Below, piece by piece: positions 36,371-46,036 of a DNA stretch of 64,000 nt (the first letter of the stretch is position 1; every line of letters starts with the position of its first letter). Origin of the DNA: Eubacterium sp. (GTDB taxonomy: Bacteria; Bacillota; Clostridia; Lachnospirales; Lachnospiraceae); contig JAFQXO010000004.1 in the NCBI GenBank assembly GCA_017406925.1, positions 32,543-96,542 of the forward strand, in the 5' to 3' direction. The notes below the pieces were generated by a model that made no database searches, was not told the DNA's origin, and was given only the letters and a program-made list of their open reading frames with translations. Made by a program: the position numbers and the translations under genes.

Positions 36371-37015
36371 ATGAAGATTATTATGTTAGGAGCTCCTGGT
36401 GCAGGAAAAGGCACACAGGCAAAGCGCATCGCAGCGAAGTATGGTATTCCACATATCTCGACAGGCGATATATTTAGAGCCAACATTAAGAATGGCACAG
36501 AACTTGGAAAGAAAGCTAAGACATACATGGACGAAGGAAAATTAGTTCCTGACGAATTAGTTGTAGACTTAGTTATAGATAGATTTAAAGAAGATGATTG
36601 TGCAAACGGTTACGTCCTTGATGGATTCCCACGCACTATCCCACAGGCAGAGGCGCTTGATAAGGCACTCGAAGCTATCGGCGAGAACATTGACTATGCT
36701 ATCGACGTAGCAGTACCTGATGAGAACATCATCGTAAGAATGGGTGGAAGAAGAGCATGTGTTGATTGCGGAGCAACATATCACATGGATCATAGAGCAC
36801 CTAAGGTTGACGGAGTATGTGATCACTGTGGTGGAAAGCTTATCATCAGAGATGACGATCAGCCAGAGACTGTTGAGAAGAGACTCGCAGTTTACCACGA
36901 GCAGACACAGCCACTCATCGACTATTACACAGACAAGAATATTTTGAAGACAGTAGATGGAACTCTAAAGATGGAGGATGTATTTACTGAGATAGTTGAC
37001 ATCCTGGGAGAATAA
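36371..37015 (+). CDS. adk: Adenylate kinase
   Basis: Adk interconverts ATP + AMP and 2 ADP. The 214-residue long form has the P-loop [10 protein letters not shown] (residues 7-16), the AMP-binding STGDIFR and DGFPRT. The LID domain carries Cys130, Cys133, Cys150 and Cys153, a zinc site typical of Gram-positive Adk. AAGAGGAGAG precedes the ATG. Its place between secY and map is the usual spc operon order. Confidence 0.98.
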   Translation: MKIIMLGAPGAGKGTQAKRIAAKYGIPHISTGDIFRANIKNGTELGKKAKTYMDEGKLVPDELVVDLVIDRFKEDDCANGYVLDGFPRTIPQAEALDKALEAIGENIDYAIDVAVPDENIIVRMGGRRACVDCGATYHMDHRAPKVDGVCDHCGGKLIIRDDDQPETVEKRLAVYHEQTQPLIDYYTDKNILKTVDGTLKMEDVFTEIVDILGE

Positions 37016-37017
37016 TC

Positions 37018-37776
37018 ATGGCAGTTACTATTAAGTCTGAGAGAGAAATCGCCCTAATGCGAGAAGCCGGAAAGATACTCGGCACCATTCACAATGATCT
37101 CGCAAAAGAAATAAAGGCAGGGATGTCCTCATACGAAATAGACAAAAAGTGTGAGGAGATGATAAGAAGTTATGGATGTATTCCATCGTTTCTAGATTAT
37201 CAAGGTTATCCAGGGTCTGTATGTATTTCTATCAACGACGAGGTGGTTCACGGACTGCCTGAGAAAAATAAGATTGTCAAAGACGGCGATATAGTGAGTC
37301 TAGACATTGGAGTTATCCACGAGGGTTACCAGTCAGACGCAGCTAGAACGATTGCTATCGGAGAAGTCAGTGAAGAGGCACTTAAACTTATGGAAGTGAC
37401 TAAGCAGAGTTTCTTTGAAGGAATCAAGTACGCTAAAGCAGGCAATCACTTATTTGATATATCTGGCGCTATCGGAGACTACGCTGAAAGTTTTGGATAC
37501 GGCGTGGTAAGAGAATTGGTAGGACACGGTGTAGGAAGAGAACTGCACGAGGATCCACAGATTCCAAACTATAGACAGAACCGCAGAGGAATGAAACTGC
37601 AAAAGGGAATGACATTGGCTATAGAGCCAATGATCAATATTGGAAGACCGGATGTGAGATGGCTGGATGATGACTGGACAGTTGTGACAGACGACGGAAC
37701 ACTTTCAGCACATTATGAGAATACTATTCTTATCACAGACGGAGAACCAGAGATATTATCTCTCGTATTAGATTAG
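37018..37776 (+). CDS. map: Methionine aminopeptidase, type I
   Basis: The enzyme removes the initiator methionine from nascent proteins. The 252-residue product has the substrate His79 and metal-binding Asp96 and Asp107 in SLDIGVIHEGYQSDAART, plus GHGVGRELHEDP and IEPMINIG with the remaining ligands. It begins two bases after the adk stop. Confidence 0.97.
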   Translation: MAVTIKSEREIALMREAGKILGTIHNDLAKEIKAGMSSYEIDKKCEEMIRSYGCIPSFLDYQGYPGSVCISINDEVVHGLPEKNKIVKDGDIVSLDIGVIHEGYQSDAARTIAIGEVSEEALKLMEVTKQSFFEGIKYAKAGNHLFDISGAIGDYAESFGYGVVRELVGHGVGRELHEDPQIPNYRQNRRGMKLQKGMTLAIEPMINIGRPDVRWLDDDWTVVTDDGTLSAHYENTILITDGEPEILSLVLD

Positions 37777-37788
37777 GAGGAAGATTAA

Positions 37789-38007
37789 TTGTCAAAAGCA
37801 GATGTTATTGAAATCGAAGGAACAGTAGTAGAGAAATTACCTAATGCTATGTTCAAAGTGGAACTGGAGAATGGACATGAAGTTTTAGCACATATCAGTG
37901 GTAAACTTCGTATGCACTATATCAGAATTCTACCAGGGGACACAGTTACCATTGAGATGTCACCATACGATCTTTCTAAGGGAAGAATCGTTTGGAGAGA
38001 TAAATAA
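37789..38007 (+). CDS. infA: Translation initiation factor IF-1
   Basis: IF-1 occupies the 30S A site during initiation. The 72-residue product is a single S1/OB domain: [20 protein letters not shown] and [17 protein letters not shown]. The start is TTG 37789 (MSKADVIE), 8 bases after AGGAGG. It is the last gene read from the S10 promoter before the rpmJ promoter. Confidence 0.97.
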   Translation: MSKADVIEIEGTVVEKLPNAMFKVELENGHEVLAHISGKLRMHYIRILPGDTVTIEMSPYDLSKGRIVWRDK

Positions 38008-38015
38008 AAAAGTGC

Positions 38016-38044
38016 TTGCATCTTGACATCCACGATGTTAAAAT
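38016..38044 (+). promoter_or_regulatory. Promoter for rpmJ and the alpha operon
   Basis: TTGCAT (38016-38021) and TAAAAT (38039-38044), spacer 17 bp, preceded by AAAAAAGTGC, the same core as the S10 promoter. A TTGACA at 38023 is too near the -10 to serve as -35 for it. Confidence 0.7.
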
Positions 38045-38080
38045 GTTAGTTGGACTTTTTTGTGAGAGGAGGAGTTACTA

Positions 38081-38194
38081 ATGAAGGTAAGATCATCAGT
38101 AAAACCAATTTGCGAAAAATGCAAAGTCATCAAAAGAAAGGGTGTCGTAAGAGTAATCTGCGAAAATCCTAAGCACAAACAGCGTCAAGGATAG
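38081..38194 (+). CDS. rpmJ: 50S ribosomal protein bL36
   Basis: A 37-residue protein too short for automatic listing: [20 protein letters not shown], then a [16 protein letters not shown] end. Cys11, Cys14, Cys27 and His32 form the zinc site of the C+ form. GAGGAGG precedes the ATG. It is followed by a 288-nt structured region before rpsM. Confidence 0.97.
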   Translation: MKVRSSVKPICEKCKVIKRKGVVRVICENPKHKQRQG

Positions 38195-38482
38195 GCATAT
38201 CAAGACACATTTTTAGAAGGGTGAATGATTTCGTATTGTTCACTTGTTTGTGCGTTTGTAGGAACTTTTTCCTACATTTAACTATGCGGCTGCAGCGATC
38301 CCATCTAGATCGCTATCAAATATTGTAGGCTATGCCTACAGGACTGAGGGCTTTTTATTGCTGAACCCTCGTCCAAAGAAACTTTAAACTGTGAATTTAT
38401 GGGTGCGTACTACATTTCAGACGTGTTTTACGCGGGCTACGTTATTTATATATTCACGAAAGAATTTATGGAGGTTATACAC
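38195..38482 (+). promoter_or_regulatory. Five-hairpin region between rpmJ and rpsM
   Basis: Perfect stems in order: GTGAA/TTCAC (38221-38243), GTAGGAA/TTCCTAC (38258-38275), AGCGATC/GATCGCT (38294-38314), TGTAGGC/GCCTACA (38324-38340), and GGAC-GAGGG/CCCTC-GTCC (38341-38374). About 100 less structured bases follow before the rpsM ribosome site. S4 controls the alpha operon in E. coli and rpsD in Bacillus. Since rpsD is downstream here, this is a candidate S4-responsive leader, but it does not match the motifs I know. Confidence 0.6.
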
Positions 38483-38851
38483 ATGGCTCGTATTTCAGGT
38501 GTTGATTTACCAAGAGACAAGAGAGTTGAGATTGGACTCACATATATCTACGGAATCGGCGTTTCTAGCTCAAAGCGTATTTTGCAGGAAGCTGATGTAA
38601 ATCCTGACACTCGTTGTAAGGATTTGACTGATGCCGAGGTTAAGAAGATAAGTGATGTAATCGAAACTAGTCAAATGGTGGAAGGTGATCTTCGTAGAGA
38701 GATTGCTATGAACATCAAGAGATTACAGGAGATTGGATGCTATAGAGGTATCCGTCATCGTAAGGGTCTTCCTGTGCGTGGACAGAATACTAAGAACAAC
38801 TCACGTACTAGAAAGGGACCTAAGAGAACTGTAGCAAACAAGAAAAAGTAA
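38483..38851 (+). CDS. rpsM: 30S ribosomal protein uS13
   Basis: uS13 is in the 30S head and bridges to the 50S. ATG 38483 ([21 protein letters not shown]) follows ATGGAGG; 28 codons of open frame before it belong to the leader. 122 residues with [20 protein letters not shown]-type C-terminus. Confidence 0.97.
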   Translation: MARISGVDLPRDKRVEIGLTYIYGIGVSSSKRILQEADVNPDTRCKDLTDAEVKKISDVIETSQMVEGDLRREIAMNIKRLQEIGCYRGIRHRKGLPVRGQNTKNNSRTRKGPKRTVANKKK

Positions 38852-38881
38852 AGTAGTACCCATAGGAGGTTAGTTTAAGTA

Positions 38882-39277
38882 ATGGCTAAGAAAGTTACAA
38901 AGAAAGCTTCAAAGAAGCGTGTTAAGAAGAATGTCGGCCACGGCCAGGCACATATTCAGGCATCTTTCAATAACACTATCGTTACTTTGACAGATGCTGA
39001 AGGCAATGCTTTGTCATGGGCTAGCGCGGGTGGACTAGGATTTAGAGGTTCTAAGAAATCTACTCCTTACGCAGCGCAGATGGCAGCAGAGACTGCTACC
39101 CAGGCAGCATTAGTACATGGATTAAAGTCAGTTGACGTTATGGTTAAGGGACCAGGTTCAGGTAGAGAGGCAGCTATTCGTGCACTCGCTACTTGTGGAT
39201 TACAGGTTACATCTATTAAGGATGTTACTCCAGTACCACACAATGGTTGTCGTCCACCAAAGCGTCGTAGAGTCTAA
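38882..39277 (+). CDS. rpsK: 30S ribosomal protein uS11
   Basis: uS11 lines the 30S platform near the E site. The 131-residue product has [20 protein letters not shown] and [19 protein letters not shown], both invariant parts. AGGAGG lies 10 or more bases upstream of ATG 38882. Confidence 0.98.
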   Translation: MAKKVTKKASKKRVKKNVGHGQAHIQASFNNTIVTLTDAEGNALSWASAGGLGFRGSKKSTPYAAQMAAETATQAALVHGLKSVDVMVKGPGSGREAAIRALATCGLQVTSIKDVTPVPHNGCRPPKRRRV

Positions 39278-39295
39278 TTAAGGAGGGAATAAGTT

Positions 39296-39889
39296 ATGGC
39301 AGTAAATAGAGTTCCTGTTCTTAAAAGATGTAGATCACTTGGTTTGGATCCAACGTATTTAGGAATAGATAAGAAATCAAATAGAAATTTAAGAAGATCA
39401 AACAGAAAAATGAGCGAGTACGGTCTTCAGCTTAGAGAAAAGCAAAAGGCTAAGTTCATTTATGGAGTATTAGAGAAACCTTTTAGAAACTATTATCAAA
39501 AGGCACAGAAGAAACCAGGACAGACAGGTGAGAATCTAATGATTCTATTAGAGACTCGTCTCGACAACGTTATCTTCCGTATGGGACTTGCTCGTACTAG
39601 AAGAGAGGCTAGACAGATTGTTGGTCATAAGCACGTTTTGGTTAATGGTAAACAGGTTAACATTCCATCTTACCTAGTAAGCGCTGGAGATGTTATCGAA
39701 ATCAAAGAAAAGTGCAAGGGTTCTCAGAGATACAAGGACATCATTGAGGTGACTGGTGGAAGAACTTTCCCAGCATGGTTGGAAGTAGACCAGGATAGTC
39801 TTAAGGGTGAAGTTAAAGAACTCCCTAAGAGAGATGATATTGATGTACCTGTAAATGAGATGCTTATTGTCGAGTTGTATTCTAAATAA
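39296..39889 (+). CDS. rpsD: 30S ribosomal protein uS4
   Basis: uS4 nucleates 30S assembly. The 197-residue product has an N-terminal domain (KRCRSLGLDPTYLG, with a single Cys, so no full zinc site) and an S4 RNA-binding domain with RLDNVIFRMGLARTRREARQ and GHKHVLVNGKQVNIPSYLV. AAGGAGGG precedes the ATG. In Bacillus rpsD stands alone; here it is in the alpha operon, as in other Clostridia. Confidence 0.97.
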   Translation: MAVNRVPVLKRCRSLGLDPTYLGIDKKSNRNLRRSNRKMSEYGLQLREKQKAKFIYGVLEKPFRNYYQKAQKKPGQTGENLMILLETRLDNVIFRMGLARTRREARQIVGHKHVLVNGKQVNIPSYLVSAGDVIEIKEKCKGSQRYKDIIEVTGGRTFPAWLEVDQDSLKGEVKELPKRDDIDVPVNEMLIVELYSK

Positions 39890-39933
39890 AATCCACAATA
39901 AGCTAAAGCAATTCCCAAAAAGGAGGGGCTATA

Positions 39934-40890
39934 GTGTTTGATTTTAAGAAACCAAATATAACAATAGAAAAGTCAGATGATGGAAGATATGGAAAGTTTG
40001 TAGTTGAGCCACTAGAGAGAGGCTACGGAACTACATTAGGAAATGCGCTTAGACGTATTATGCTTTCATCACTGCCAGGAGCAGCTGTAAGTCAGATTCA
40101 GATAGACGGAGTTCTTCATGAGTTCAGTTCTATCCCTGGAGTTAAGGAAGATGTCACAGAGATCGTTCTTAACGTAAAGCAGCTAGAGATCGTAAACAAG
40201 AGTTCATCAGATGAGCAGAAGATTGCTCGTATCGATGTATCGGGTAAGAAAGTTGTAACAGCTAAGGATATCGAGGCTGATTCAGAAATCGAGATCTTAA
40301 ATCCTGATTTGAAGATTGCTACACTAAGCAATAAGAATAGCAAGCTAAACATGGAATTAATCATCACAAAGGGCAGAGGATATGTAGGCGCTGACAAGTC
40401 TAAGTCAGACGACCAGCCTGTTGGTATGATCGCTGTTGATTCTATCTACACACCAGTAGAGAGAGTAAACATGACAGTTGAGAATACTCGTGTTGGTAAC
40501 GTTACAGATATGGATAAGCTTACACTCGATGTGTACACTAACGGTACTATCGATACAGATGCAGCAGTAAGTCTTGCATCAAAAGTTCTCTGTGAACATT
40601 TGAAATTGTTCATCGACCTTAACGAGATTGCTCAGAACGCAGAAGTAATTGCTGAACCTGAGGATGAAGAGATCGATAAGGTATTGGAGATGAACATTGA
40701 TGAGTTAGAATTATCAGTTCGTTCATACAATTGCTTGAAGAGAGCAGACATCAACACTGTTGAGGAGTTGGTTAACAAGACTTCAGAGGATATGATGAAG
40801 GTTAGAAACCTTGGTCGCAAGTCTCTCGAGGAAGTTCTCGCAAAGCTTGATGAACTTGGACTTGGCCTTAAGCCAAGTGATGAAAAGTAA
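39934..40890 (+). CDS. rpoA: RNA polymerase alpha subunit
   Basis: The alpha subunit dimer scaffolds RNA polymerase. GTG 39934 ([20 protein letters not shown]) follows AAAGGAGGGG. The 318-residue protein has the N-terminal assembly domain ([21 protein letters not shown]) and the C-terminal DNA-binding domain with [16 protein letters not shown] and [15 protein letters not shown]. Confidence 0.98.
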   Translation: MFDFKKPNITIEKSDDGRYGKFVVEPLERGYGTTLGNALRRIMLSSLPGAAVSQIQIDGVLHEFSSIPGVKEDVTEIVLNVKQLEIVNKSSSDEQKIARIDVSGKKVVTAKDIEADSEIEILNPDLKIATLSNKNSKLNMELIITKGRGYVGADKSKSDDQPVGMIAVDSIYTPVERVNMTVENTRVGNVTDMDKLTLDVYTNGTIDTDAAVSLASKVLCEHLKLFIDLNEIAQNAEVIAEPEDEEIDKVLEMNIDELELSVRSYNCLKRADINTVEELVNKTSEDMMKVRNLGRKSLEEVLAKLDELGLGLKPSDEK

Positions 40891-40923
40891 TAGGTTTTCC
40901 TATTAAACTATGGAGGTATTAAA

Positions 40924-41448
40924 ATGGCAGGTTATAGAAAACTTGGAAGAACAGCAAGTCAAAGAAAGGCTTTGATTAGAGGTCAAGTTACCAGTCTTTT
41001 AAATAATGGCAAGATTGTCACTACAGAGAGCAGAGCTAAGGAAGTTAGCAAGGTTGCTGAGGGACTTATCGCACTCGCTGTAAAAGAGAGAGACAATTAT
41101 GATGAAGTAACTGTTACATCAAAAGTTGCTCGCAAGGATAAAGATGGCAAGAGAATGAAGGACGTTGTCGATGGTAAAAAAGTTACAGTATTCGATGAAG
41201 TTGAAAAGACTATAAAGAAGGATCAGCCTTCCCGTCTTCATGCTAGACGCCAGATTAACAAAGTTCTTTATCCGGTCACTCAGAAGGGTGAAGTTAAGAG
41301 ACAGGACAAGACAGTTGATTTGACAAACAAGCTTTTCGACGAGATTGCTCCTAAGTATGCAGACCGTGAAGGTGGCTACACTAGAATCGTTAAGATTGGC
41401 CAGCGTAAAGGTGATGCAGCTATGGAAGTATTATTAGAATTAGTTTAG
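40924..41448 (+). CDS. rplQ: 50S ribosomal protein bL17 with an internal insertion
   Basis: bL17 lies near the tunnel exit. The product is 174 residues, against roughly 115-130 in most bacteria. The N-terminal part ([20 protein letters not shown]) and the C-terminal [17 protein letters not shown] are normal. About 45 charged residues, roughly 57-103, are inserted between ALAVKERDN and [10 protein letters not shown]. Similar enlarged bL17 is, to my knowledge, found in some Lachnospiraceae. Last gene of the alpha operon. Confidence 0.96.
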   Translation: MAGYRKLGRTASQRKALIRGQVTSLLNNGKIVTTESRAKEVSKVAEGLIALAVKERDNYDEVTVTSKVARKDKDGKRMKDVVDGKKVTVFDEVEKTIKKDQPSRLHARRQINKVLYPVTQKGEVKRQDKTVDLTNKLFDEIAPKYADREGGYTRIVKIGQRKGDAAMEVLLELV

Positions 41449-41462
41449 TCACAAGAAACTAT

Positions 41463-41496
41463 AAAGGAGAGGCTAGAGAAGCCTCTCCTTTTTATT
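41463..41496 (+). terminator. Terminator of the alpha operon
   Basis: AAAGGAGAGGCT and AGCCTCTCCTTT form a 12-bp stem with a 5-nt loop and a T tail. It ends the long ribosomal transcript. Confidence 0.9.
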
Positions 41497-41529
41497 TAAA
41501 AAGGAAAAGTTTCTATTAGAGGTAATGTC

Positions 41530-42354
41530 ATGGGTATTATTTCAATTAAAAATTTAATACATGACTATGTAGATGCAGAGAGCAATAAAATGTTTCGTGC
41601 GGTCGATGACATATCAATCGACATAAACGCAGGAGACTTTATCGCTGTCATCGGCCGCAATGGCTCAGGCAAATCTTCACTTGCGAAGCATATCAATGTG
41701 CTTCTTATGCCAACTGAAGGTTCTGTTTGGGTGGATGAAATGGATACATCTGATAAGAAAAAGACATTCGATATAAGACAGGTTGCTGGAATGGTTTTCC
41801 AAAATCCAGATGACCAGATAGTTGCCACAGTAGTGGAGGAAGATGTCGCATTTGGACCGGAGAATCTATCTATCGAGAGAAATGAGATAGAAAAAAGAGT
41901 AGATCATTCACTTGAGACAGTTGAGATGATGGACTTCAAGTATCGCTCACCTTTGAAATTGTCCGGAGGACAAAAGCAGAGAGTGGCTATAGCAGGAATC
42001 ATAGCGATGGGACCAAAGTGTATCGTTTTAGATGAACCGACATCTATGCTAGACCCTAGTGGAAGAACTGAGGTCTTAGAAACGATTAAGAAACTTAATG
42101 AAGCTGGCGTAACTATTATTCTCATAACTCATAACATGGACGAAGCAGCGCAGGCTGACAAAGTATTCGTGATGGATGAAGGAAAGATTGCGCTGCAAGG
42201 AAAGCCTCGTGAAGTGTTTGAAGAAGTTGAGCAACTGAAAAATTTTGGATTAGAGATTCCAGCTGTGACTGAGTTGGCATATGAGATGGGTATGAAAGGT
42301 ATTCTCACAGTTGATGAGTTAGTGGAAAAGGTAAATGAGCAAAATAGAAATTAA
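41530..42354 (+). CDS. ecfA1: ECF transporter ATPase EcfA1
   Basis: EcfA1 is one of two ATPases of the shared energy-coupling module that powers vitamin and metal S components. The 274-residue protein has Walker [11 protein letters not shown]-loop NPDDQI, signature LSGGQKQR and Walker [13 protein letters not shown]. The C-terminal Q-helix domain follows. The start is ATG 41530 after AGAGGT. It overlaps ecfA2 by 20 bases. Confidence 0.95.
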   Translation: MGIISIKNLIHDYVDAESNKMFRAVDDISIDINAGDFIAVIGRNGSGKSSLAKHINVLLMPTEGSVWVDEMDTSDKKKTFDIRQVAGMVFQNPDDQIVATVVEEDVAFGPENLSIERNEIEKRVDHSLETVEMMDFKYRSPLKLSGGQKQRVAIAGIIAMGPKCIVLDEPTSMLDPSGRTEVLETIKKLNEAGVTIILITHNMDEAAQADKVFVMDEGKIALQGKPREVFEEVEQLKNFGLEIPAVTELAYEMGMKGILTVDELVEKVNEQNRN

Positions 42355-43180
42355 GGACTTAAACTTCATATACAGTAAGGGAACGACTAGCGAGTTTCAG
42401 GCATTAGACAATGTCAATCTTGCAATCGATTCAAAAGAGTTTGTGGCAATCATTGGACACACAGGCTCTGGTAAGTCTACGCTCATTCAGCAGATAAATG
42501 GTTTGATAAAACCTGACAGTGGACAGGTTTTATATGATGGAAAAGACATCAATGAAAAAGGTTTTAACAGACGAGAGTTGAGAGGTAAGGTGGGATTGGT
42601 ATTCCAGTATCCTGAATATCAACTATTTGAGGAGACAGTTTTGAAAGATGTCGCATTCGGACCGAAGAATAAAGGCTTGAGTGATGAAGATGCATTGGCT
42701 AAAGCCAAGGAAGCACTTGAGATGGTTGGCATTAAAGAGAAATATTTTGAGATGTCTCCGTTTGACTTGTCCGGAGGACAAAAGAGGCGTGTTGCGATAG
42801 CAGGAGTGCTTGCGATGGAGCCAGAAATATTGATTTTGGATGAGCCTACAGCGGGACTTGACCCAGAGGGAAGGGACCGCATCTTAGAGCGAGTAAACAA
42901 ATTGCACGAGGATCACGGCATAGGTGTAGTGCTCGTTACACACAGTATGGATGATGTGGCAAAATATGCCGACAGAATCATCGTGATGAGTAAAGGTAAG
43001 ATAGCAATGGAGGGGGCTACGCGTGACGTATTCTCCGATGTAGATAGATTAGAAGAGATTGGACTTGGTGTGCCGCAGATTAGTTACATTATGAAGAACT
43101 TGAAAGATGCGGGGCTTAATGTAGATACGACGGTCATCAGTCTCGAAGAGGCGAAGAGGAGCATTAAGGGAGTTTTGTAA
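42335..43180 (+). CDS. ecfA2: ECF transporter ATPase EcfA2
   Basis: This is the second ATPase of the ECF module, 281 residues. Walker [18 protein letters not shown] (the EcfA2-type Q loop), signature LSGGQKRR and Walker [13 protein letters not shown] are present. It overlaps ecfA1 upstream by 20 bases and ecfT downstream by one base, so the three subunits are produced together. Confidence 0.95.
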   Translation: MSKIEIKDLNFIYSKGTTSEFQALDNVNLAIDSKEFVAIIGHTGSGKSTLIQQINGLIKPDSGQVLYDGKDINEKGFNRRELRGKVGLVFQYPEYQLFEETVLKDVAFGPKNKGLSDEDALAKAKEALEMVGIKEKYFEMSPFDLSGGQKRRVAIAGVLAMEPEILILDEPTAGLDPEGRDRILERVNKLHEDHGIGVVLVTHSMDDVAKYADRIIVMSKGKIAMEGATRDVFSDVDRLEEIGLGVPQISYIMKNLKDAGLNVDTTVISLEEAKRSIKGVL

Positions 43181-44007
43181 TGTCAGAAGTAACACTTGGG
43201 CAGTATTATCCTGGCAATTCCATAATTCACAGATTAGATCCAAGAGTGAAGCTTTTTGCGACGCTTGTATTTATAGTGCTCTTATTTATCACGAATAATA
43301 TTTTTGGATTCGGACTACTGGCCATAGTACTGGCTGCAACAGTCATTGCCTCGGAGGTACCGTTCGTAAAACTCTTAAAAGGAATACGAGGCATACTATT
43401 TATTTTGATATTCAGTGCCATATTCAATCTGTTTTTGACAGACGGAATCATATTGGTGCATGTTGGTGTGTTTAAGATTACAGACCAAGGTATATATAGG
43501 GCGGTGTTCATCGCAGTGCGTTTGATTTTCCTTGTTATAGGAACATCGATAATGACGCTCACGACAACGCCTAATAATCTTGCGGATGGACTAGAGAAGG
43601 CTTTCAGTTTCTTGAAGGTCATCAAGTTTCCAGTTCACGAGATGGCGATGATGATGTCGCTTGCTTTGAGATTTATTCCGACTCTGATAGAGGAGACGGA
43701 CAAGATTAAGAAGGCACAGATGGCAAGAGGAGCAGACTTCGAGAGTGGAAATATTTTCCGACGCGCAAAAAGTTTGATTCCGATTTTGATTCCACTTTTT
43801 ATTTCATCTATCAAGCGTGCGGTTAATTTGGCGCAAGCCATGGAGGCTAGATGCTATAACGGTGGAAACAGAACGAAGCTTCATCCGTTGCAGTACAAGA
43901 TGCGCGATGCAGTGGGATACATTTGTTGCTTTGCGCTGATTGCGGTAACGATAGGTTTGAACATTTCGATGGAACATTTGCGATTGTTACTTTTGACATT
44001 TATGTAG
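43180..44007 (+). CDS. ecfT: ECF transporter transmembrane subunit EcfT
   Basis: This is a 275-residue membrane protein with about five TM segments. The coupling-helix motifs are AQMARGADFES and AQAMEARCYNGG, whose Ala-Arg-Gly/Arg-Cys cores touch the two ATPases. It starts [22 protein letters not shown]. No S component is next to it in the window, in line with a group II ECF module serving several S proteins. Confidence 0.95.
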   Translation: MSEVTLGQYYPGNSIIHRLDPRVKLFATLVFIVLLFITNNIFGFGLLAIVLAATVIASEVPFVKLLKGIRGILFILIFSAIFNLFLTDGIILVHVGVFKITDQGIYRAVFIAVRLIFLVIGTSIMTLTTTPNNLADGLEKAFSFLKVIKFPVHEMAMMMSLALRFIPTLIEETDKIKKAQMARGADFESGNIFRRAKSLIPILIPLFISSIKRAVNLAQAMEARCYNGGNRTKLHPLQYKMRDAVGYICCFALIAVTIGLNISMEHLRLLLLTFM

Positions 44008-44017
44008 GAAGGTTGAT

Positions 44018-44761
44018 ATGAAGAGAGTAAGACTTATAGTTTCATACGACGGTACGAATTATTGTGGATGGCAAGTGCAGGATAACGAGACTACTGTGGC
44101 AGGTGTTATAAATGAGCATTTGTCAGAACTGCTCGGCGAGGAAATTAAAATTGCGGGCGCTAGCCGCACAGATTCTGGAGTGCATGCCCTCGGCAATGTT
44201 GCTGTTTTCGATACAGAAACTCAGATACCAGCAGAGAAGATATGCTTTGCGCTGAATCAAAGATTACCTGAGGACATTCGTATCCAGGAATCCGACGAGG
44301 TTTCAGCTGATTGGCATCCTAGATTTCAGGACAGCAAGAAAACGTATGAATATACGATAATAAATAGAAGATTTCCAGATCCTACGAAGAGGCTGTATGC
44401 TCACTGGGAATATGGTGAGTTGGATGCAGAGACAATGAAGGAAGCGGCCGAATATTTGGTAGGAGAGCACGATTTTGCATCGTTTTGCTCAGCAGGAGGC
44501 CAGCAAGAGACCACAATCCGTGAAATATACTCAATAAATGTTGAAAAAGAAGGGGATATTATCACGATTAGGGTGCAGGGAAATGGATTTTTGTACAATA
44601 TGGTCAGAATCATTGCCGGTACGTTGATAGAGATTGGAAAAGGCACTTATGAGGCATCCAAAATGAAAGAAATACTGGATGCAAAGGACAGAAATGAGGC
44701 AGGACCAACCGCTAGAGCGAATGGACTAAAACTAGTCAAAATAGAGTACGAAAACGCCTAA
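44018..44761 (+). CDS. truA: tRNA pseudouridine(38-40) synthase
   Basis: TruA isomerises uridines 38-40 in the anticodon arm. The 247-residue protein has the catalytic Asp52 in GASRTDSGVHALGN, YDGTNYCGWQ near the start and FLYNMVRIIAGTLIEIGKG near the end. It lies 10 bases after ecfT and ends 30 bases before the rplM promoter. Confidence 0.96.
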   Translation: MKRVRLIVSYDGTNYCGWQVQDNETTVAGVINEHLSELLGEEIKIAGASRTDSGVHALGNVAVFDTETQIPAEKICFALNQRLPEDIRIQESDEVSADWHPRFQDSKKTYEYTIINRRFPDPTKRLYAHWEYGELDAETMKEAAEYLVGEHDFASFCSAGGQQETTIREIYSINVEKEGDIITIRVQGNGFLYNMVRIIAGTLIEIGKGTYEASKMKEILDAKDRNEAGPTARANGLKLVKIEYENA

Positions 44762-44791
44762 AATACTTGATAAAAACGGCATAAAAACCGT

Positions 44792-44820
44792 TTGACATAG
44801 GGGAATAACTATACTATAAT
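44792..44820 (+). promoter_or_regulatory. Consensus promoter of rplM-rpsI
   Basis: TTGACA (44792-44797) and TATAAT (44815-44820), both perfect, with a 17-bp spacer. Confidence 0.92.
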
Positions 44821-44827
44821 TATTCTC

Positions 44828-44890
44828 TGTGGCGTGTAAAAAGCCACATTCTATGTTCAGCCATAGCCCCGGCGTGGACATAGTACCGGA
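44828..44890 (+). promoter_or_regulatory. rplM 5' leader with two hairpins, L13-leader-like
   Basis: TGTGGC (44828-44833) pairs with GCCACA (44843-44848). CTATGT (44851-44856) and inner CCA pair with TGG-ACATAG (44875-44883). The leader sits just before rplM, where Firmicutes carry the L13-binding leader RNA. The family match is from position and general shape, not checked against a model. Confidence 0.6.
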
Positions 44891-44927
44891 CAAATATATT
44901 TTTAGATTATTTCAGGAGGAAATACCA

Positions 44928-45356
44928 ATGAAAACATATATGGCAAGTCCAACAGATATCGACAGAAAATGGTATGTAGTTGACGCTACAGGTTATACAT
45001 TGGGACGTTTGTCATCAGAAATCGCAAAGGTACTCAGAGGTAAGAATAAACCAACATTCACACCTCACGTAGATACAGGCGATTATGTGATTGTTACAAA
45101 CGCCGAGAATATAAAAGTAACAGGTAAGAAGTTAGATCAGAAGATTTACTACCATCATTCAGAATATGTTGGCGGAATGAAAGAGACAGACCTCAAGACT
45201 ATGCTTGAGAAGAAGCCTGAGAAGGTAATAGAACTCGCGGTTAAGGGCATGCTTCCAAAGGGACCTTTGGGAAGAGCAATGCGCAAGAAGTTATTCGTTT
45301 ACGCAGGAGCTGAGCATCCACATGCTGCACAGCAACCTGAGGAATTGAAGTTTTAG
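44928..45356 (+). CDS. rplM: 50S ribosomal protein uL13
   Basis: uL13 is an early assembly protein. ATG 44928 ([20 protein letters not shown]) follows CAGGAGG; open frame upstream covers the leader and is not coding. 142 residues with [19 protein letters not shown] and [21 protein letters not shown]. Confidence 0.98.
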   Translation: MKTYMASPTDIDRKWYVVDATGYTLGRLSSEIAKVLRGKNKPTFTPHVDTGDYVIVTNAENIKVTGKKLDQKIYYHHSEYVGGMKETDLKTMLEKKPEKVIELAVKGMLPKGPLGRAMRKKLFVYAGAEHPHAAQQPEELKF

Positions 45357-45377
45357 TAACCGAGAGGAGGAAATAAA

Positions 45378-45773
45378 ATGGCTACAGATAGATATTACGG
45401 AACAGGTAGAAGAAAGAGTAGTGTAGCAAGAGTCTACATGGCACCTGGTTCAGGAAAAATAACAATCAATAAAAAAGACATCGATGAGTACTTTGGCCTT
45501 GAGACACTTAAAGTGATCGTACGCCAGCCATTGGTAGCTGTAGAGCAGGATGGCAAGTTCGACATCGACGTAAAAGTTCATGGTGGTGGATACACAGGAC
45601 AGGCTGGTGCCATCAGACATGGAATTGCCAGAGCATTAGTAGAGGCAGACGAGAAAGCATATAGACCAGTATTGAAGAAAGCCGGCTTCTTGACAAGAGA
45701 TTCAAGAATGAAGGAAAGAAAGAAATACGGTCTCAAAGGCGCCAGAAGAGCACCACAGTTTTCGAAAAGATAA
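45378..45773 (+). CDS. rpsI: 30S ribosomal protein uS9
   Basis: uS9 sits in the 30S head; its C-terminal tail touches P-site tRNA. The 131-residue product begins [20 protein letters not shown] and ends in the conserved [10 protein letters not shown]. Its stop codon is the first base of a 17-bp inverted repeat arm. It follows rplM by 21 bases. Confidence 0.98.
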   Translation: MATDRYYGTGRRKSSVARVYMAPGSGKITINKKDIDEYFGLETLKVIVRQPLVAVEQDGKFDIDVKVHGGGYTGQAGAIRHGIARALVEADEKAYRPVLKKAGFLTRDSRMKERKKYGLKGARRAPQFSKR

Positions 45774-46036
45774 TCATACTGCGATGGGCAGTACAGATAA
45801 AAAAAGAAACCCACTTGAGTTTACTCAAGAGTGGGTTTCTTTTTTTATCTGTATGTTTCAACCATCATTGGATGGTTGAAACGAGCGAGAAACAATGAGC
45901 GAAGCGAATGGTTTCGAGCTACCCATCGCAGTATGCTGGGCAGTGTGAGAGAATCCGCTCGCGAATGCGAGCGATTCGAGCTTCGCCCATCGCAGTATGA
46001 TTTTAAATGCAACATAATAATATGTTGCATTTAAAA
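45773..46036. repeat. Hairpin cluster with inverted and direct repeats after rpsI
   Basis: This 264-bp stretch has no gene. The rpsI terminator is a very long hairpin (45794-45851, CAGATAAAAAAAGAAACCCACT and its complement). It is bracketed by a perfect 17-bp inverted repeat, ATCATACTGCGATGGGC (45773-45789) and its complement (45985-46001). CCCATCGCAGTATG appears a second time at 45922-45935. Further perfect hairpins are GTTTCAACCATC (45855-45882), GAATC-GCTCGC (45951-45977), and TTTTAAATGCAACATA (46001-46036). The last overlaps a promoter -35 box. Confidence 0.75.

Noticed and set aside
38023-38028. TTGACA as -35 box for rpmJ
   Set aside because: Only 9-10 bp from the -10 box; TTGCAT at 38016 has the right 17-bp spacing.
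38399-38482. 28-codon N-terminal extension of rpsM
   Set aside because: The segment is not uS13-like and the conserved start MARISG follows its own GGAGG.
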